64,000 nt of DNA from contig NZ_JBHUML010000005.1 in the NCBI RefSeq assembly GCF_042684865.1, positions 1-64,000 on the forward strand. The letters run 5' to 3'. Shown in pieces: positions 8,729 to 17,849 of the stretch (its first letter is position 1; every line of letters begins with the position of its first letter). The notes under the pieces were generated by a model. The model was not told the DNA's origin and did no database searches. It saw only the letters and a list, made by a program, of their open reading frames with translations. Made by a program: the position numbers and the translations under genes. This DNA comes from Salibacterium lacus. GTDB lineage: Bacteria > Bacillota > Bacilli > Bacillales > Marinococcaceae.

Positions 8729-9337
8729 ATGACTGGTTTTGTAGCAAGACAACCCATTGTTACCGCAGATGAAGAAATTTATGGATATGAGCTGTTATAC
8801 CGGGCTTCTGCCGAACATGATTTTTTTAAGGAAGATCCGGATACGGCTACCTCGGATGTTGCTTTGAAAAGTCTTTCCTGCATCGAGCCGGATACTGTTA
8901 CCGGCCGGCACACCGCTTTTATCAATTTCACGGAAAATTCCCTTCTCGAGCGGCTCCCTCATACACTTCCCGCTTCTAAAATCACCGTGGAAATTCTCGA
9001 AAATATAAAAGGATCAGATGAAATGGTCCGCATTCTCAACGAGCTGAAACACAGCGGCTATCAAATTGCCCTTGATGACTTTGTGCTGGACAGCACCAAC
9101 GAAGTATTCCTGTCATTCGCCGATATCATTAAAGTCGACTGGCAGCACAGCAGCGCCGCTAATATGGAGCGGATCCTCGAGGTCCAGCGCCATTACGATT
9201 TTATTCTTCTTGCTGAAAAGCTGGAGTCGGCTGCTGAATTCAAAGAAGCCGAATCCATCGGATGTTCGCTGTTTCAGGGATACTATTTCGGCTGTCCGCA
9301 GCTTATGGAATGTCCGGCCTATAAAGAAAGAAGGTGA
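8729..9337 (+). CDS. EAL-like domain protein, YuxH-type but without HDOD
   Basis: The 202-aa product matches the N-terminal EAL-like half of YuxH-type proteins (MTGFVARQPIV, YGYELLYR, LDDF, AEKLES, FQGYYF). The EAL signature reads ELL, which weakens a case for c-di-GMP hydrolysis; a binding or scaffold role is more likely. YuxH-type proteins are about 400 aa with a C-terminal HDOD domain; here the frame stops after the EAL part and nuclease coding follows immediately. Start ATG 8729 has GGAGG 5 nt upstream; a longer frame from 8684 has no such site and overlaps the terminator region. The stop overlaps or abuts the next gene. Confidence 0.8.
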   Translation: MTGFVARQPIVTADEEIYGYELLYRASAEHDFFKEDPDTATSDVALKSLSCIEPDTVTGRHTAFINFTENSLLERLPHTLPASKITVEILENIKGSDEMVRILNELKHSGYQIALDDFVLDSTNEVFLSFADIIKVDWQHSSAANMERILEVQRHYDFILLAEKLESAAEFKEAESIGCSLFQGYYFGCPQLMECPAYKERR

Positions 9338-9342
9338 CTGTC

Positions 9343-10278
9343 ATGTTTGAAATCAAAGCTTACCCCGAATTCTCATGGTCTTTGTCCCGCCACAAAACAT
9401 TGATGCACTGCGCCAGACAGTATGCTCATCAATACTACACCTCCCACAACGGCTGGTTGAAGAATGCGGAACCGCTCAGCAGACAGGCCTACCGCCTGAA
9501 GAACCTGACCAACCTTGAGATGTTCTTTGGCTCCATCGTCCACGATATGATAGAAAACGTAATGGACAATTATCTGAATACCGGCTGGATTCCACCCGAA
9601 GAAGAACTGCGCGGGCGGATCCGGACGTCGCTGAATGAAGGGTTTATTGATTCCACGCGCCGGATGGAACAGTGGAAGCAGAAGCCGAAAAAAACGACGA
9701 TGTTTCACGAAATCTATTACGGCGGATCCAACCAGCTTCCCGAAGCAAAAGTGGAAAAAATAAAAGGACGCATGCAGACCACGGCCCATCATTTTCTGCA
9801 AAGCCGGACGATGCAGGAACTTGCCTATAATGAAAATATTGAATTTCTGGAATCTGAAAAGTTTCGCATTCTATATGTCGGACGTCTGAAAGTGTTTGTC
9901 GTGCTGGATCTTCTCTACAAAGATACAGAACGGAACAAATGGATTATCGCCGACTGGAAAACCGGAAAAAAGTCGGAAGAAGATCCCTATCAGCTGGCGC
10001 TTTATGCTTTGTATCTGCTTGAAAACTATGAAGTGGAGAATCTGGAGGATATTATTATACGAAATGAGTATCTGCTCGAAGGTGAAGCGGTGGAACATCA
10101 GCTGGATCATGTGACGCTTGAAAAGGTGCAGGAACTGATCGGAAGCAGTGTAGAACGAATGACAGAGTATCTGGAGAGTCCTGTGGAGAACCAGCCTCTG
10201 CCACTCGAACAGTTTCCGCAGACGACAGATGAGAGGGCCTGCCGGGTCTGTAATTTTTACGAACTTTGTTTCTCATAA
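9343..10278 (+). CDS. PD-(D/E)XK nuclease superfamily protein
   Basis: Probable RecB-like/Cas4-like nuclease fold of 311 aa. The core IIADWKTGKKSEEDPYQLALYAL contains the D-(x)-K catalytic pattern and the downstream Q-x3-Y. A C-terminal cluster CRVCNFYELC could contribute cysteines to an iron-sulfur site, although the usual distant N-terminal cysteine is represented only by Cys near residue 25 (LMHCARQYAHQYY). ATG 9343 has AAGGTG 7 nt upstream; GTG 9334 is an alternative. It overlaps the EAL-like gene's ribosome-binding region, suggesting co-transcription. Target is unknown. Confidence 0.8.
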   Translation: MFEIKAYPEFSWSLSRHKTLMHCARQYAHQYYTSHNGWLKNAEPLSRQAYRLKNLTNLEMFFGSIVHDMIENVMDNYLNTGWIPPEEELRGRIRTSLNEGFIDSTRRMEQWKQKPKKTTMFHEIYYGGSNQLPEAKVEKIKGRMQTTAHHFLQSRTMQELAYNENIEFLESEKFRILYVGRLKVFVVLDLLYKDTERNKWIIADWKTGKKSEEDPYQLALYALYLLENYEVENLEDIIIRNEYLLEGEAVEHQLDHVTLEKVQELIGSSVERMTEYLESPVENQPLPLEQFPQTTDERACRVCNFYELCFS

Positions 10279-10287
10279 AACATTTTT

Positions 10288-11247
10288 TCAGCGCCGGGTG
10301 CTTACAATCAGCTCGACGTCTCCGTTTATTTCCCAAGGACCGGTCGTGGCAGGAATAATGAAGTGGGCCCCTTTTTCCACTGAAACAGTCGTGTCTTCTG
10401 TTTCGACCGTACCTTCTCCCTGCAGGACACTCGCCAGGACGTAGGGGGCATCAAGACCCGGAACCAGACGTGTTCTGCAGTGAATGCGGTATACCTGGAA
10501 AAAAGGAGAGCGGACGAGCTGCTCGATTGTACCGTGGTCATCCTGCTGCAGAACCTCACGGGAGGAATTGGGATCAATATGCGGAACCGAAGCGGCTTCC
10601 AGTGACTTGTCGAGGTGCAGTTCCCGCTTTTCTCCGTCTGCTCCTGTGCGGTCGTAATCATACACCCGGTATGTTGTATCCGAACTCTGCTGGGTTTCCA
10701 GAATCAGAGCTCCTCCTCCAATGGCATGAATGGTTCCGCTTGGTACATAGAAGAAATCCCCCGCCTGTACCGGCACTGTGCGGAGAAGCTCTGTCCACTT
10801 CCCCTCGTTCATTTTCTTCTCCAGCTCTTCTTTTGTCTGCGCGTGATGCCCAAGAATCAGGGAAGCCCCCGGATCCGCCTGAACGACGTACCAGCACTCC
10901 GTTTTCCCAAACGCCTCCTCTTTCTCAAGCAGCTTCGCCTTTTGGTCATCGGGGTGAACCTGCACTGATAAATCATCGGCAGCATCGAGCAGTTTGACAA
11001 GCAGCGGGAATTCCTCCCCTTCTTCCTCTCCGAACAACCCGCCGTGCTCCTTCCAGGCTGTACGAAGCGTCTGCCCGCGCAGCGGACCATTTTTTATCGT
11101 GCAGTCGCCGTTGGGATGAGCGGATATGCCCCAGCACTCCCCTGTCTGATCAGATGGCAGAGAGTAGCCGAAGGTCTCTTTCAGTTTGGTGCCTCCCCAG
11201 ATTCTTTCTTTTAACACCGGCTCCAGGAATATTGGTTCATGATACAT
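10288..11247 (-). CDS. manA: Mannose-6-phosphate isomerase, class I
   Basis: Interconverts mannose 6-phosphate and fructose 6-phosphate in the cytosol. The 319-aa length is that of the short Bacillus ManA type. Conserved zinc-site sequences are visible: LSVQVHPDDQKA (His of QVHPDD) and GKTECWYVV, then FYVPSGTIHAIGGG. Start ATG has AGGAGG 6-7 nt upstream. It is convergent with the nuclease gene and divergent from the DUF6884 gene; no PTS gene is adjacent. Confidence 0.93.
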   Translation of the reverse strand: MYHEPIFLEPVLKERIWGGTKLKETFGYSLPSDQTGECWGISAHPNGDCTIKNGPLRGQTLRTAWKEHGGLFGEEEGEEFPLLVKLLDAADDLSVQVHPDDQKAKLLEKEEAFGKTECWYVVQADPGASLILGHHAQTKEELEKKMNEGKWTELLRTVPVQAGDFFYVPSGTIHAIGGGALILETQQSSDTTYRVYDYDRTGADGEKRELHLDKSLEAASVPHIDPNSSREVLQQDDHGTIEQLVRSPFFQVYRIHCRTRLVPGLDAPYVLASVLQGEGTVETEDTTVSVEKGAHFIIPATTGPWEINGDVELIVSTRR

Positions 11248-11369
11248 CTGTCAGTCCTCCTGTTTTCTATCTTTTCTCTCGTATTGTATCATACAGGACA
11301 TAACGTTTTTCATGATGAATAAGAACCTGGACACACCCTATCTCTGAAACCATAAAGGAGGCTGCCGCG

Positions 11370-11810
11370 ATGGCACCGCTTTGTATTATTCCATGCGGGA
11401 AAAAGAAGATATGGGATCTCGACCCTGAAGCCGGGGCTGTCTATGCCAAAGACGCCTATCAGGGGACGCTTCACCGTAAATGCAGAACGTATGCCGAAGC
11501 AAACGGCTGTGACTGGACGATTCTTTCGGCCCGGCACGGCTTTCTTCTTCCGTATGATATCGTACCCGAAAACTATGACACCGGATTTCATTTTCCTAAA
11601 GACGAGATTATTGCTGATGAGACACTCACGCAGCAGTGGCAGGAGAAAAACCTGTATGCCGCCGACACTCTGGTTCTTCTGGCAGGAAAAAAACATGAGA
11701 CAGTGCTGAAGCGGGTTCTTGCGCAGCCTGAACAGTATAGATGGCAGAAACCGCTCCAGGGGTGCCGGGGGATCGGCGAAATGCTGCAGCGTCTCGACCT
11801 TCTCTCCTGA
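11370..11810 (+). CDS. DUF6884 domain protein
   Basis: Small cytosolic protein of 146 aa with the characteristic N-terminus CIIPCGKKKIWD and the block DWTILSARHGFLLPYDIVPENYD. The family is conserved in Bacillus and related genera and often found near nucleic-acid enzymes, but has no established function. Start ATG has AAGGAGG upstream. A lone gene between manA and ytvI. Confidence 0.75.
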   Translation: MAPLCIIPCGKKKIWDLDPEAGAVYAKDAYQGTLHRKCRTYAEANGCDWTILSARHGFLLPYDIVPENYDTGFHFPKDEIIADETLTQQWQEKNLYAADTLVLLAGKKHETVLKRVLAQPEQYRWQKPLQGCRGIGEMLQRLDLLS

Positions 11811-11932
11811 ACCAATCGATGAAGAAGTGTTCTGCAGGCTCCTTCTTTTTTATCCTGTATGACTCTGGCAAAAGCGCCCTGGAATAAGTAAAATAGATAT
11901 AACAGATGTTTCTACCTGCTAGGAGGATACGC

Positions 11933-13051
11933 GTGAAAAAAGAAACCGCCTGGATTATCGTTAGAAGTCTTTTAACTATTGCCGCAGTCGCCGCTTTCCT
12001 TTGGCTGATTACTGTATTATTCAAATTAACCTATCCATTCTGGCTTGCAGCCTTCTTTACGTGGATGCTCAAACCACTGTCTTCCTTTCTTCACCATAAA
12101 GCTCGCTTTCCCCGTGGGATTGCAGCGTTGTCCGGCCTGATTTTCGGTCTTAGTGTCGTCGGCGGCATCATTACCGGCCTGACGTTTCTCGTCATTGACG
12201 GCATCCAGCGTTTTGCCGACAAAGTGCCGAACTGGACAGAGCAGACCTTCAGCAATATTCAGCAGTTTTTTAATGATACGGTTCTGCCGATGTGGCAGCA
12301 GATCCGAGGTGCCGCAGACACACTGAGCAGCGGACAGGGGCTGCCGTTCACAGGCGGAATATCAGAAATCGGTTCCCAGCTCGGGACCACAGTCGGCGAG
12401 TATGCCCAACGCCTGGCTGATGGTCTGACTCAGATTGTGTTGAACGTTCCTACCTTTTTGGTTGCGTTTCTATTTATTCTGATTGCGATTTATTTCTTCG
12501 GAAAAGATTGGGAAAAATTCACCCATGGCGCGGCTGATTATATCCCGGACTCTGTATTGTCCCGGCTTCATGCGTTTTATTATGCCTTCCGCTCCAGAGT
12601 ATTTGGCTATATCCGCGCGCAGCTTATTCTGATGCTGGTCACCGGGATTATTGTATTTATCGGTCTCTCTCTGCTGCAGGTAAACGGAAAGATTCTCCTT
12701 TCCGTTATCGTGGGTATCGCTGAATTTCTCCCGTATCTCGGCACGGGAACCATTCTTCTGCCGTGGTCGCTCTATCTGCTTCTTACGGGAAATATCGGGC
12801 TCAGTGTCGGTCTTGCCGTATTATACGGCATCACCATGATTGTCCGGCAGACAATAGAGCCGAAAGTACTCTCTTCCAGTATGAACCTGAACCCGATTGC
12901 TGTTCTTGTTTCGATGTTTGCCGGTCTGCAGCTCTTCGGTGCTATGGGGCTGCTTCTCGGCCCCGTCCTGCTTGTTTTCATTGTTATCCTCATCGATATC
13001 GGTGTGTTCCGGGACATGAAACAGTTTATTGTATATGGGTTTAAAGACTGA
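11933..13051 (+). CDS. ytvI: AI-2E-family membrane protein, sporulation protein YtvI type
   Basis: Polytopic membrane protein of 372 aa with about eight spans, the length of B. subtilis YtvI. Conserved blocks include the C-terminal repeat GIAEFLPYLGTGTILLPW and RQTIEPKVLSSSMNLNPIAVLVSMFAGLQLFG, typical of the AI-2E/TqsA superfamily. GTG 11933 has AGGAGG 6 nt upstream and is preferred over an ATG at 11906 with no site. The family annotation as a sporulation integral membrane protein is known; its molecular role is not. Confidence 0.85.
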   Translation: MKKETAWIIVRSLLTIAAVAAFLWLITVLFKLTYPFWLAAFFTWMLKPLSSFLHHKARFPRGIAALSGLIFGLSVVGGIITGLTFLVIDGIQRFADKVPNWTEQTFSNIQQFFNDTVLPMWQQIRGAADTLSSGQGLPFTGGISEIGSQLGTTVGEYAQRLADGLTQIVLNVPTFLVAFLFILIAIYFFGKDWEKFTHGAADYIPDSVLSRLHAFYYAFRSRVFGYIRAQLILMLVTGIIVFIGLSLLQVNGKILLSVIVGIAEFLPYLGTGTILLPWSLYLLLTGNIGLSVGLAVLYGITMIVRQTIEPKVLSSSMNLNPIAVLVSMFAGLQLFGAMGLLLGPVLLVFIVILIDIGVFRDMKQFIVYGFKD

Positions 13052-13073
13052 TTTTCCTTAGCAGCGGCAGATA

Positions 13074-13108
13074 AAACAGTCCGTCCCTCTCCCCTCGGGA
13101 CGGACAAT
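13074..13108 (+). terminator. Probable terminator after ytvI
   Basis: GTCCGTCCC and GGGACGGAC form a stem shortly after the ytvI stop; the following T-run is interrupted. The remaining 200 bases to the 3D-domain gene hold its promoter and leader, with no riboswitch I recognise. Confidence 0.6.
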
Positions 13109-13324
13109 ATGACCCGTTTTTCAAGCGTCATGCTCCCTCTTTATTCATTTCATATTCGTTAAAACAATCCCCTTAGATTATAGGGAGATTTCCCCTGTTT
13201 ACATTCCTGTTTCAATTTGATTAAAACCCCTGTTTTCCATTGATTTCCCATTGTTTTGCTTGATACGATATGAATCGTTGAAACGCAAACAAAGGATGTA
13301 TCAACAGAAAAGGAGGTTTATATT

Positions 13325-14236
13325 TTGAATATAAAACCACTACACCATACATGGAAACTAATTGGTATACCGGCTTTGGCAGCCGGCATTGCTTTGGGGG
13401 CGGCGCCTGCCGCAGCCGGTGCACAAGATACCGTGGACACAGATTTAACAAGAGGTGCATCAGGCAGTGAAGTCGAAGAACTCCAGACTCTCCTCGAAGA
13501 CAGAGGTCTTCTCCAAAGCAGCGACGTAAACGGGACATACGATGAAACAACCGCTTCTGCTATCAAAGATTATCAAAATAAATACAACTTGAATGAAGAC
13601 GGCATTGCCGGTCCTGTTACAGTAGGTTCCCTTGAAATTCTATCGCAGGGCGATGAAGGAGAAGCTGTTCAGTACCTTCAGGAAAACCTTTCAACGCTGG
13701 GACACTATGAAGGCGGAGCAGACGGTGTATTCTCCGCAGAGCTTAACGATGCCGTCATTGACTTCCAGAGGTCACAAAATATCCTGGTTGACGGTCTTGC
13801 CGGCCCTCAGACATTCGGCGCTGTCCATGCTGAAGTAACAGAAGCAGAGCAGGCAGAACAACGCCGGGCAGAACAGGAAGAAGCTGAAACATCAGAGAGT
13901 CATAACGAAGATGTTGCAGCGGAATCGAGCAGTTCCGAGCAGGAAGGAAGAACCATCCAGGTGAGCGCGACAGCTTACACAGCTGACTGCGCCGGCTGCT
14001 CCGGCGTGACTGCCACGGGGGTTGACTTAAACGCGAACCCGGGTGCCAACGTCATCGCTGTTGATCCAAACGTCATTCCACTCGGCTCCAAAGTTCACAT
14101 TGAAGGCTACGGCACTTACACTGCAGCCGATACCGGCGGTTCCATCCACGGAAACAAAATCGACGTTCATATGCCAAACAAAAGTGCAGCCTACGATTTT
14201 GGACGCAGAAATCTCGAAGTAACTATCCTCAACTAA
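13325..14236 (+). CDS. Secreted peptidoglycan-binding and 3D-domain protein
   Basis: Exported wall protein of 303 aa, probably a muralytic enzyme. An N-terminal signal peptide (cleavage near AGAQD) is followed by two PG_binding_1 repeats (about 37-95 and 100-155), an acidic Glu-rich linker, and a C-terminal 3D domain with its three aspartates in VDPNVIPLG, ADTGG and IDVHMPNK. The 3D fold resembles MltA/RlpA-type lytic transglycosylases, as in B. subtilis YocH. The start is TTG with AGGAGG 8 nt upstream. Stands alone between terminators. Confidence 0.88.
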   Translation: MNIKPLHHTWKLIGIPALAAGIALGAAPAAAGAQDTVDTDLTRGASGSEVEELQTLLEDRGLLQSSDVNGTYDETTASAIKDYQNKYNLNEDGIAGPVTVGSLEILSQGDEGEAVQYLQENLSTLGHYEGGADGVFSAELNDAVIDFQRSQNILVDGLAGPQTFGAVHAEVTEAEQAEQRRAEQEEAETSESHNEDVAAESSSSEQEGRTIQVSATAYTADCAGCSGVTATGVDLNANPGANVIAVDPNVIPLGSKVHIEGYGTYTAADTGGSIHGNKIDVHMPNKSAAYDFGRRNLEVTILN

Positions 14237-14250
14237 ACACAACGAAACAA

Positions 14251-14284
14251 AAGGAGCAGCCCAACCTAACGGGCTGCTCCTTTT
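14251..14284. terminator. Bidirectional terminator between the 3D-domain gene and mnmH
   Basis: AAGGAGCAGCCC and GGGCTGCTCCTT form a perfect stem, followed by T on the plus strand and preceded by A on the minus strand; it abuts both convergent stop codons. Confidence 0.85.
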
Positions 14285-15311
14285 ATATGACTGACTGCTG
14301 CTTAATGGTTTCCTTCTGCAGATAACCTCTTACTTTCTCAAGGTTCTGCGCGGTGGATGGTTCGTTGATGATAACAGCTTCCTGTTCATACTGTTCGAAC
14401 GCTTTTTTGTAGCGCGGATCATAGTAGTGGGTCAGGAGATTCTCCACCACGTCTTCATACCGATGTTGTTCCAGTGCTTCATGGAGCTTTCCACGTATGT
14501 CCTCCGGCATGTTCTTTTCGATTCTCTTTACCGCGCGTACAATTTCGTCGTGATGAGAATCCGGATCGTACGTTTCCTTAATGACCTGCACCCGTTCTGT
14601 CATTGGGAGCTGTACATTCAGACGCGTGCCTGCCGCTTTGCCCTCCATTAAGAAATCCGGAAGGTTAATGTTACCGATCCGTCTGCTTTCTCCTTCCATG
14701 ACGACATAAGGACTGTCACGCAGTTCTTCAAGCCGTTTCCACAAATCAAATTCAAACTGTTTCTGGCTTTTTTGTTTCAGACCGATATTACCAAACGCAG
14801 ATCCGCGGTGGTTTGCCAGCCCCTCAAGATCGATGACCGGCCATCCTTCCTTTTGAAGCTGATGCAGCATAACTGTTTTGGCCGTTCCTGTGCCACCGGT
14901 GACAACGATGTAACGACGACTGCTCTGTTTTTCTTCTTCCAGTGCAGCCATCACCTTTTTCCGCCACGATCGTATCCCGCCCTGCAGCTGTGTGCAGGAC
15001 ACACCGAGCATCTGCATCGTGGAGACAAAAGAGCGGCTTCTCATGCCGCCCCTCCAGCAGTACACAACAATCTCTTTTCCCTCTGCGGCGGCTTCCACCT
15101 CTTTCATTTTTTCATAATGGTTATGAAGCTTCGGCCCGGCCATCTTCAGACCTTCTTTCACAGCCTGTTCTTTTCCGACTTGTTTATATGTGGTACCGAC
15201 GTGTGCCCGTTCGTCATCTGTGAATAATGGAATATTGACGGCGCCCGGTAGCGCATATTCTTCAAATTCCGACGGCGAGCGCACGTCAATAAATTGTGTT
15301 TTTTCAAACAT
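14283..15311 (-). CDS. mnmH: tRNA 2-selenouridine synthase
   Basis: Converts 2-thiouridine at the wobble position of certain tRNAs to 2-selenouridine through a geranylated intermediate, using selenophosphate. The 342-aa protein has an N-terminal rhodanese domain with catalytic Cys85 in VVYCWRGGMRSR and a P-loop domain with GGTGTAKT (139-146). Start ATG has AAGGAG 10 nt upstream. Its presence implies that the cell makes selenophosphate (SelD, not in this window), which supports the selenoprotein interpretation at 31218. Confidence 0.93.
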   Translation of the reverse strand: MFEKTQFIDVRSPSEFEEYALPGAVNIPLFTDDERAHVGTTYKQVGKEQAVKEGLKMAGPKLHNHYEKMKEVEAAAEGKEIVVYCWRGGMRSRSFVSTMQMLGVSCTQLQGGIRSWRKKVMAALEEEKQSSRRYIVVTGGTGTAKTVMLHQLQKEGWPVIDLEGLANHRGSAFGNIGLKQKSQKQFEFDLWKRLEELRDSPYVVMEGESRRIGNINLPDFLMEGKAAGTRLNVQLPMTERVQVIKETYDPDSHHDEIVRAVKRIEKNMPEDIRGKLHEALEQHRYEDVVENLLTHYYDPRYKKAFEQYEQEAVIINEPSTAQNLEKVRGYLQKETIKQQSVI

Positions 15312-15459
15312 CGATGGTTCACTCCTTATAAGACAAGTTTATGCTTCTCCGGCGCTGTATACAAGAGCGGCGCTTGAAACACAAAGGTTTAATATCCTGC
15401 CTGGAAAGGAACAGAGAGTCATAGATTATGGTTACGACTCTAGAAAGGGGAGCATTTAC

Positions 15460-16977
15460 ATGGTATTAAAAGCACAGGCACCGGCTGATGGTGCCGTACT
15501 GGGTTCATTCGAAGAAACACCGGTTACCGAAGCCGGTCAAATTTTTGAAAACAGCCGGGAAGCCCAGCATTCATGGGGGGCTTTGTCCACCGTACAGCGG
15601 TTATCCTACCTCAAACGGTTCCGTCACGTGCTGGTGGATCTCCAGGAAGAAATCGCAGACATTATCGCAGCCTCCACCGGCAAGACAAAAACAGACGCGT
15701 TAACAACGGAAGTAATGGGGGCCGCCGATGCCCTGAAGCACGTGGAAAAAGAGGCACCGTCCGTGATGTCGAATGAAAAAGTGAAAACCCCGATCCATTT
15801 CGCGGGGAAAGCCTCCTATATCAACCGTAAACCACGCGGTACTGTATTGATTGTCTCGCCATGGAATTTTCCATTTCAGCTGGCTGTTTCTCCGGTCGCC
15901 GAAGCCCTCGCTGCCGGAAACACTGTCATCCTGAAACCTTCGGAGGATACACCGATGGTCGGTGAACTGCTCCGCCGTCTATCTTCTTTATTTCCTGAAC
16001 ATGTGATGCAGGTCGTCATGGGCGATGCGGATCTGGGAGAAGCGTTAACAAGCGAAGATCCAGATTTCATTCATTTTACCGGATCCGTTTCTACAGGACG
16101 AAAAATTCAGGAAAAAGCAGCACAGAAGCTGATTCCGACTATTCTCGAACTTGGCGGTAAAGACGCGATGACTGTATTTGAAGATGCCAACCTGCAGCGC
16201 GCCGCAAAAGCTGCCGTGTGGGGATCGTTTCATAACAGCGGACAGGTCTGCCTCTCCACGGAACGCGTTTTTGTGCAGGCCGGTGTCTACGATTCTTTTC
16301 TGACGGAAGTAAAGCAGGAAGCTGCCAAACTGCGGCAGGGCAAAGACGAGGACGCCGACATCGGATCGATGACCACCCGCCGGCAGTACGAACATGTGAA
16401 AGAGCAGGTGCAGGACGCACTCGACCAGGGAGCCATTCTTGAAACCGGAAGAGCGCCGGGGGACTGGGATGACAGCAGCCTTTTCATTGAGCCGGTTATC
16501 CTTACCAATATCAAACCTTCCATGGCGCTTTGGAGCGTAGAAACGTTCGGCCCTGTCATGCCGATTATGGCTTTTGAAACAGAAGAAGAAGCGGTGACCC
16601 TTGCCAACGATACTGAATACGGACTCGGCGGCAGCGTGTTCACAAGTGATATCGGCCGCGCGGAACGGTTTACCGGCAGGATGAGAACGGGGAACATGAA
16701 TATTAACGAAGTACTGGTCAGCGTAGCGAACTTCCATCTTCCCTACGGCGGTGTAAAAAACAGCGGAATCGGAAAATACCACGGCCGCGACGGCATCCGC
16801 AGTTTCTGCATCGAAACATCGGTGCTGGCTGATAAAGGAACGGAAGACAATGAGATTATCTGGTATCCAAATGCCGGCAAATACGACCTGTTCCTGGATA
16901 TGATATCAAACTTCTGGGGCCGGCGCCGCAACTGGAAATCGTTTATCCAGTCCTATATGAGTTTAAATAAATTTTAA
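15460..16977 (+). CDS. Aldehyde dehydrogenase family protein
   Basis: NAD(P)-dependent oxidation of an aldehyde to the acid. The 505-aa protein has the family's cofactor and active-site blocks: SPWNFPFQLAV, the catalytic Glu in ELGGKDAM and catalytic Cys in NSGQVCLSTERV. The C-terminal extension FWGRRRNWKSFIQSYMSL resembles the CrtNc-like aldehyde dehydrogenases of Bacillales, but the substrate cannot be read from sequence. ATG 15460 has AAAGGGGAG upstream; the open frame back to 15190 overlaps mnmH and is not coding. Confidence 0.85.
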   Translation: MVLKAQAPADGAVLGSFEETPVTEAGQIFENSREAQHSWGALSTVQRLSYLKRFRHVLVDLQEEIADIIAASTGKTKTDALTTEVMGAADALKHVEKEAPSVMSNEKVKTPIHFAGKASYINRKPRGTVLIVSPWNFPFQLAVSPVAEALAAGNTVILKPSEDTPMVGELLRRLSSLFPEHVMQVVMGDADLGEALTSEDPDFIHFTGSVSTGRKIQEKAAQKLIPTILELGGKDAMTVFEDANLQRAAKAAVWGSFHNSGQVCLSTERVFVQAGVYDSFLTEVKQEAAKLRQGKDEDADIGSMTTRRQYEHVKEQVQDALDQGAILETGRAPGDWDDSSLFIEPVILTNIKPSMALWSVETFGPVMPIMAFETEEEAVTLANDTEYGLGGSVFTSDIGRAERFTGRMRTGNMNINEVLVSVANFHLPYGGVKNSGIGKYHGRDGIRSFCIETSVLADKGTEDNEIIWYPNAGKYDLFLDMISNFWGRRRNWKSFIQSYMSLNKF

Positions 16978-17014
16978 AAACAACGTCGGACAAAAGAATA
17001 CAAAGCAGCTGATG

Positions 17015-17049
17015 ATCCGAACGAGACATCCCCTCGTTCGGATTTTTTG
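17015..17049 (+). terminator. Terminator of the aldehyde dehydrogenase gene
   Basis: ATCCGAACGAG pairs perfectly with CTCGTTCGGAT and is followed by six T. Confidence 0.85.
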
Positions 17050-17107
17050 CAGGTTTCCTGCATTCGTGCCGGCGGGGAATCGCAGAGAAAGGCAAAAAAA
17101 AGATGCG

Positions 17108-17273
17108 TACCAGCCGAATGGATACGTTTACGATCCGAATGCCCTCATTTACATGCCAAATGCCGGGCAATACTGTCCGGATGATGCGTTACCGGCCAAC
17201 TTGTACGTGTTACAAGCCGAACCGGACCATTTACATGCCAAACAAGCAGGTTTACAAGCGGGACGCCGGGACC
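17108..17273. repeat. 21-nt tandem repeat array 1 (eight units)
   Basis: Units begin TAC and carry the core TACNNGCCRAAY; they start at 17108, 17129, 17150, 17171, 17190, 17211, 17232 and 17253. All are 21 nt except the fourth, which is 19 nt (TACTGTCCG...). The array lies downstream of a terminator and 130 nt upstream of the next gene. A homologous array with the same 19-nt fourth unit is at 54032-54176. Not coding: the short unit breaks the heptapeptide frame in both arrays. Confidence 0.8.
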
Positions 17274-17400
17274 GGGGCGCCTCAGTACCCTGCCATCATT
17301 TTGATACAGCCCCGTTTCACATGCAGGATTTCGGTCGGATTCTGTTTTATTGTTATGTATGATACACTGCTCAAAGTGACATAAACAGGAGAGAGACGAC

Positions 17401-17826
17401 ATGCGCCTGAAATCTATGATTAAGCACCTTCGTCCCCAATCATTTAAACAAAAATGGAAACAGCTCACCGGATCCACGGCAGATCCGATGGAAGCTCTAA
17501 GCCGGATGGAGCGCAGACGCCAGTTGAAAGAATCTAAACTGGACCATTACCTCTTCCGGTTTTCACTGTATGCCTTTGGCCTCATCTGTGCCCTTCTGGC
17601 CTTGATGCCGTTCATTTATTTTCTGCCGTGGGAGCAGGCTGCCGAGTGGGTTGTTTATTTTCTGCTCGGTGCTTTGTTTTTATCGTTCAGTTTATCAGCG
17701 GTTACGATCAGAAAACAGTCCCGGTACGTGAAGCTTCCCTATATGTGGGCGATTATGATTTTTTCCATCCTTTTGCTGCTTTTCTATTTGTTCATTCTCA
17801 TTTATTTCCGGCTGCTGCTTCCATAA
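17401..17826 (+). CDS. Small membrane protein of unknown function
   Basis: A 141-aa protein with a basic, soluble N-terminal third (about 1-50) and three hydrophobic segments (about 57-78, 83-103 and 115-139). The start ATG has AGGAGAG about 8 nt upstream. It follows the 21-nt repeat array and is convergent with another small membrane protein. I recognise no family. Confidence 0.7.
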   Translation: MRLKSMIKHLRPQSFKQKWKQLTGSTADPMEALSRMERRRQLKESKLDHYLFRFSLYAFGLICALLALMPFIYFLPWEQAAEWVVYFLLGALFLSFSLSAVTIRKQSRYVKLPYMWAIMIFSILLLLFYLFILIYFRLLLP

Positions 17827-17849
17827 ACAGCAGCCCGAAGATGAAACTT

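Noticed and set aside
13140..13320. WalR or c-di-AMP riboswitch control of the 3D-domain gene
   Set aside because: The TGT-rich direct repeat near 13196 has the wrong spacing and bases, and no riboswitch core is recognisable.
15190..15459. N-terminal extension of the aldehyde dehydrogenase
   Set aside because: It overlaps mnmH on the other strand, has no family similarity, and ATG 15460 has a good ribosome binding site.
17108..17273. 21-nt repeats as a CRISPR array
   Set aside because: Units are contiguous with only a degenerate half, no constant repeat with unique spacers, and no cas genes in the window.
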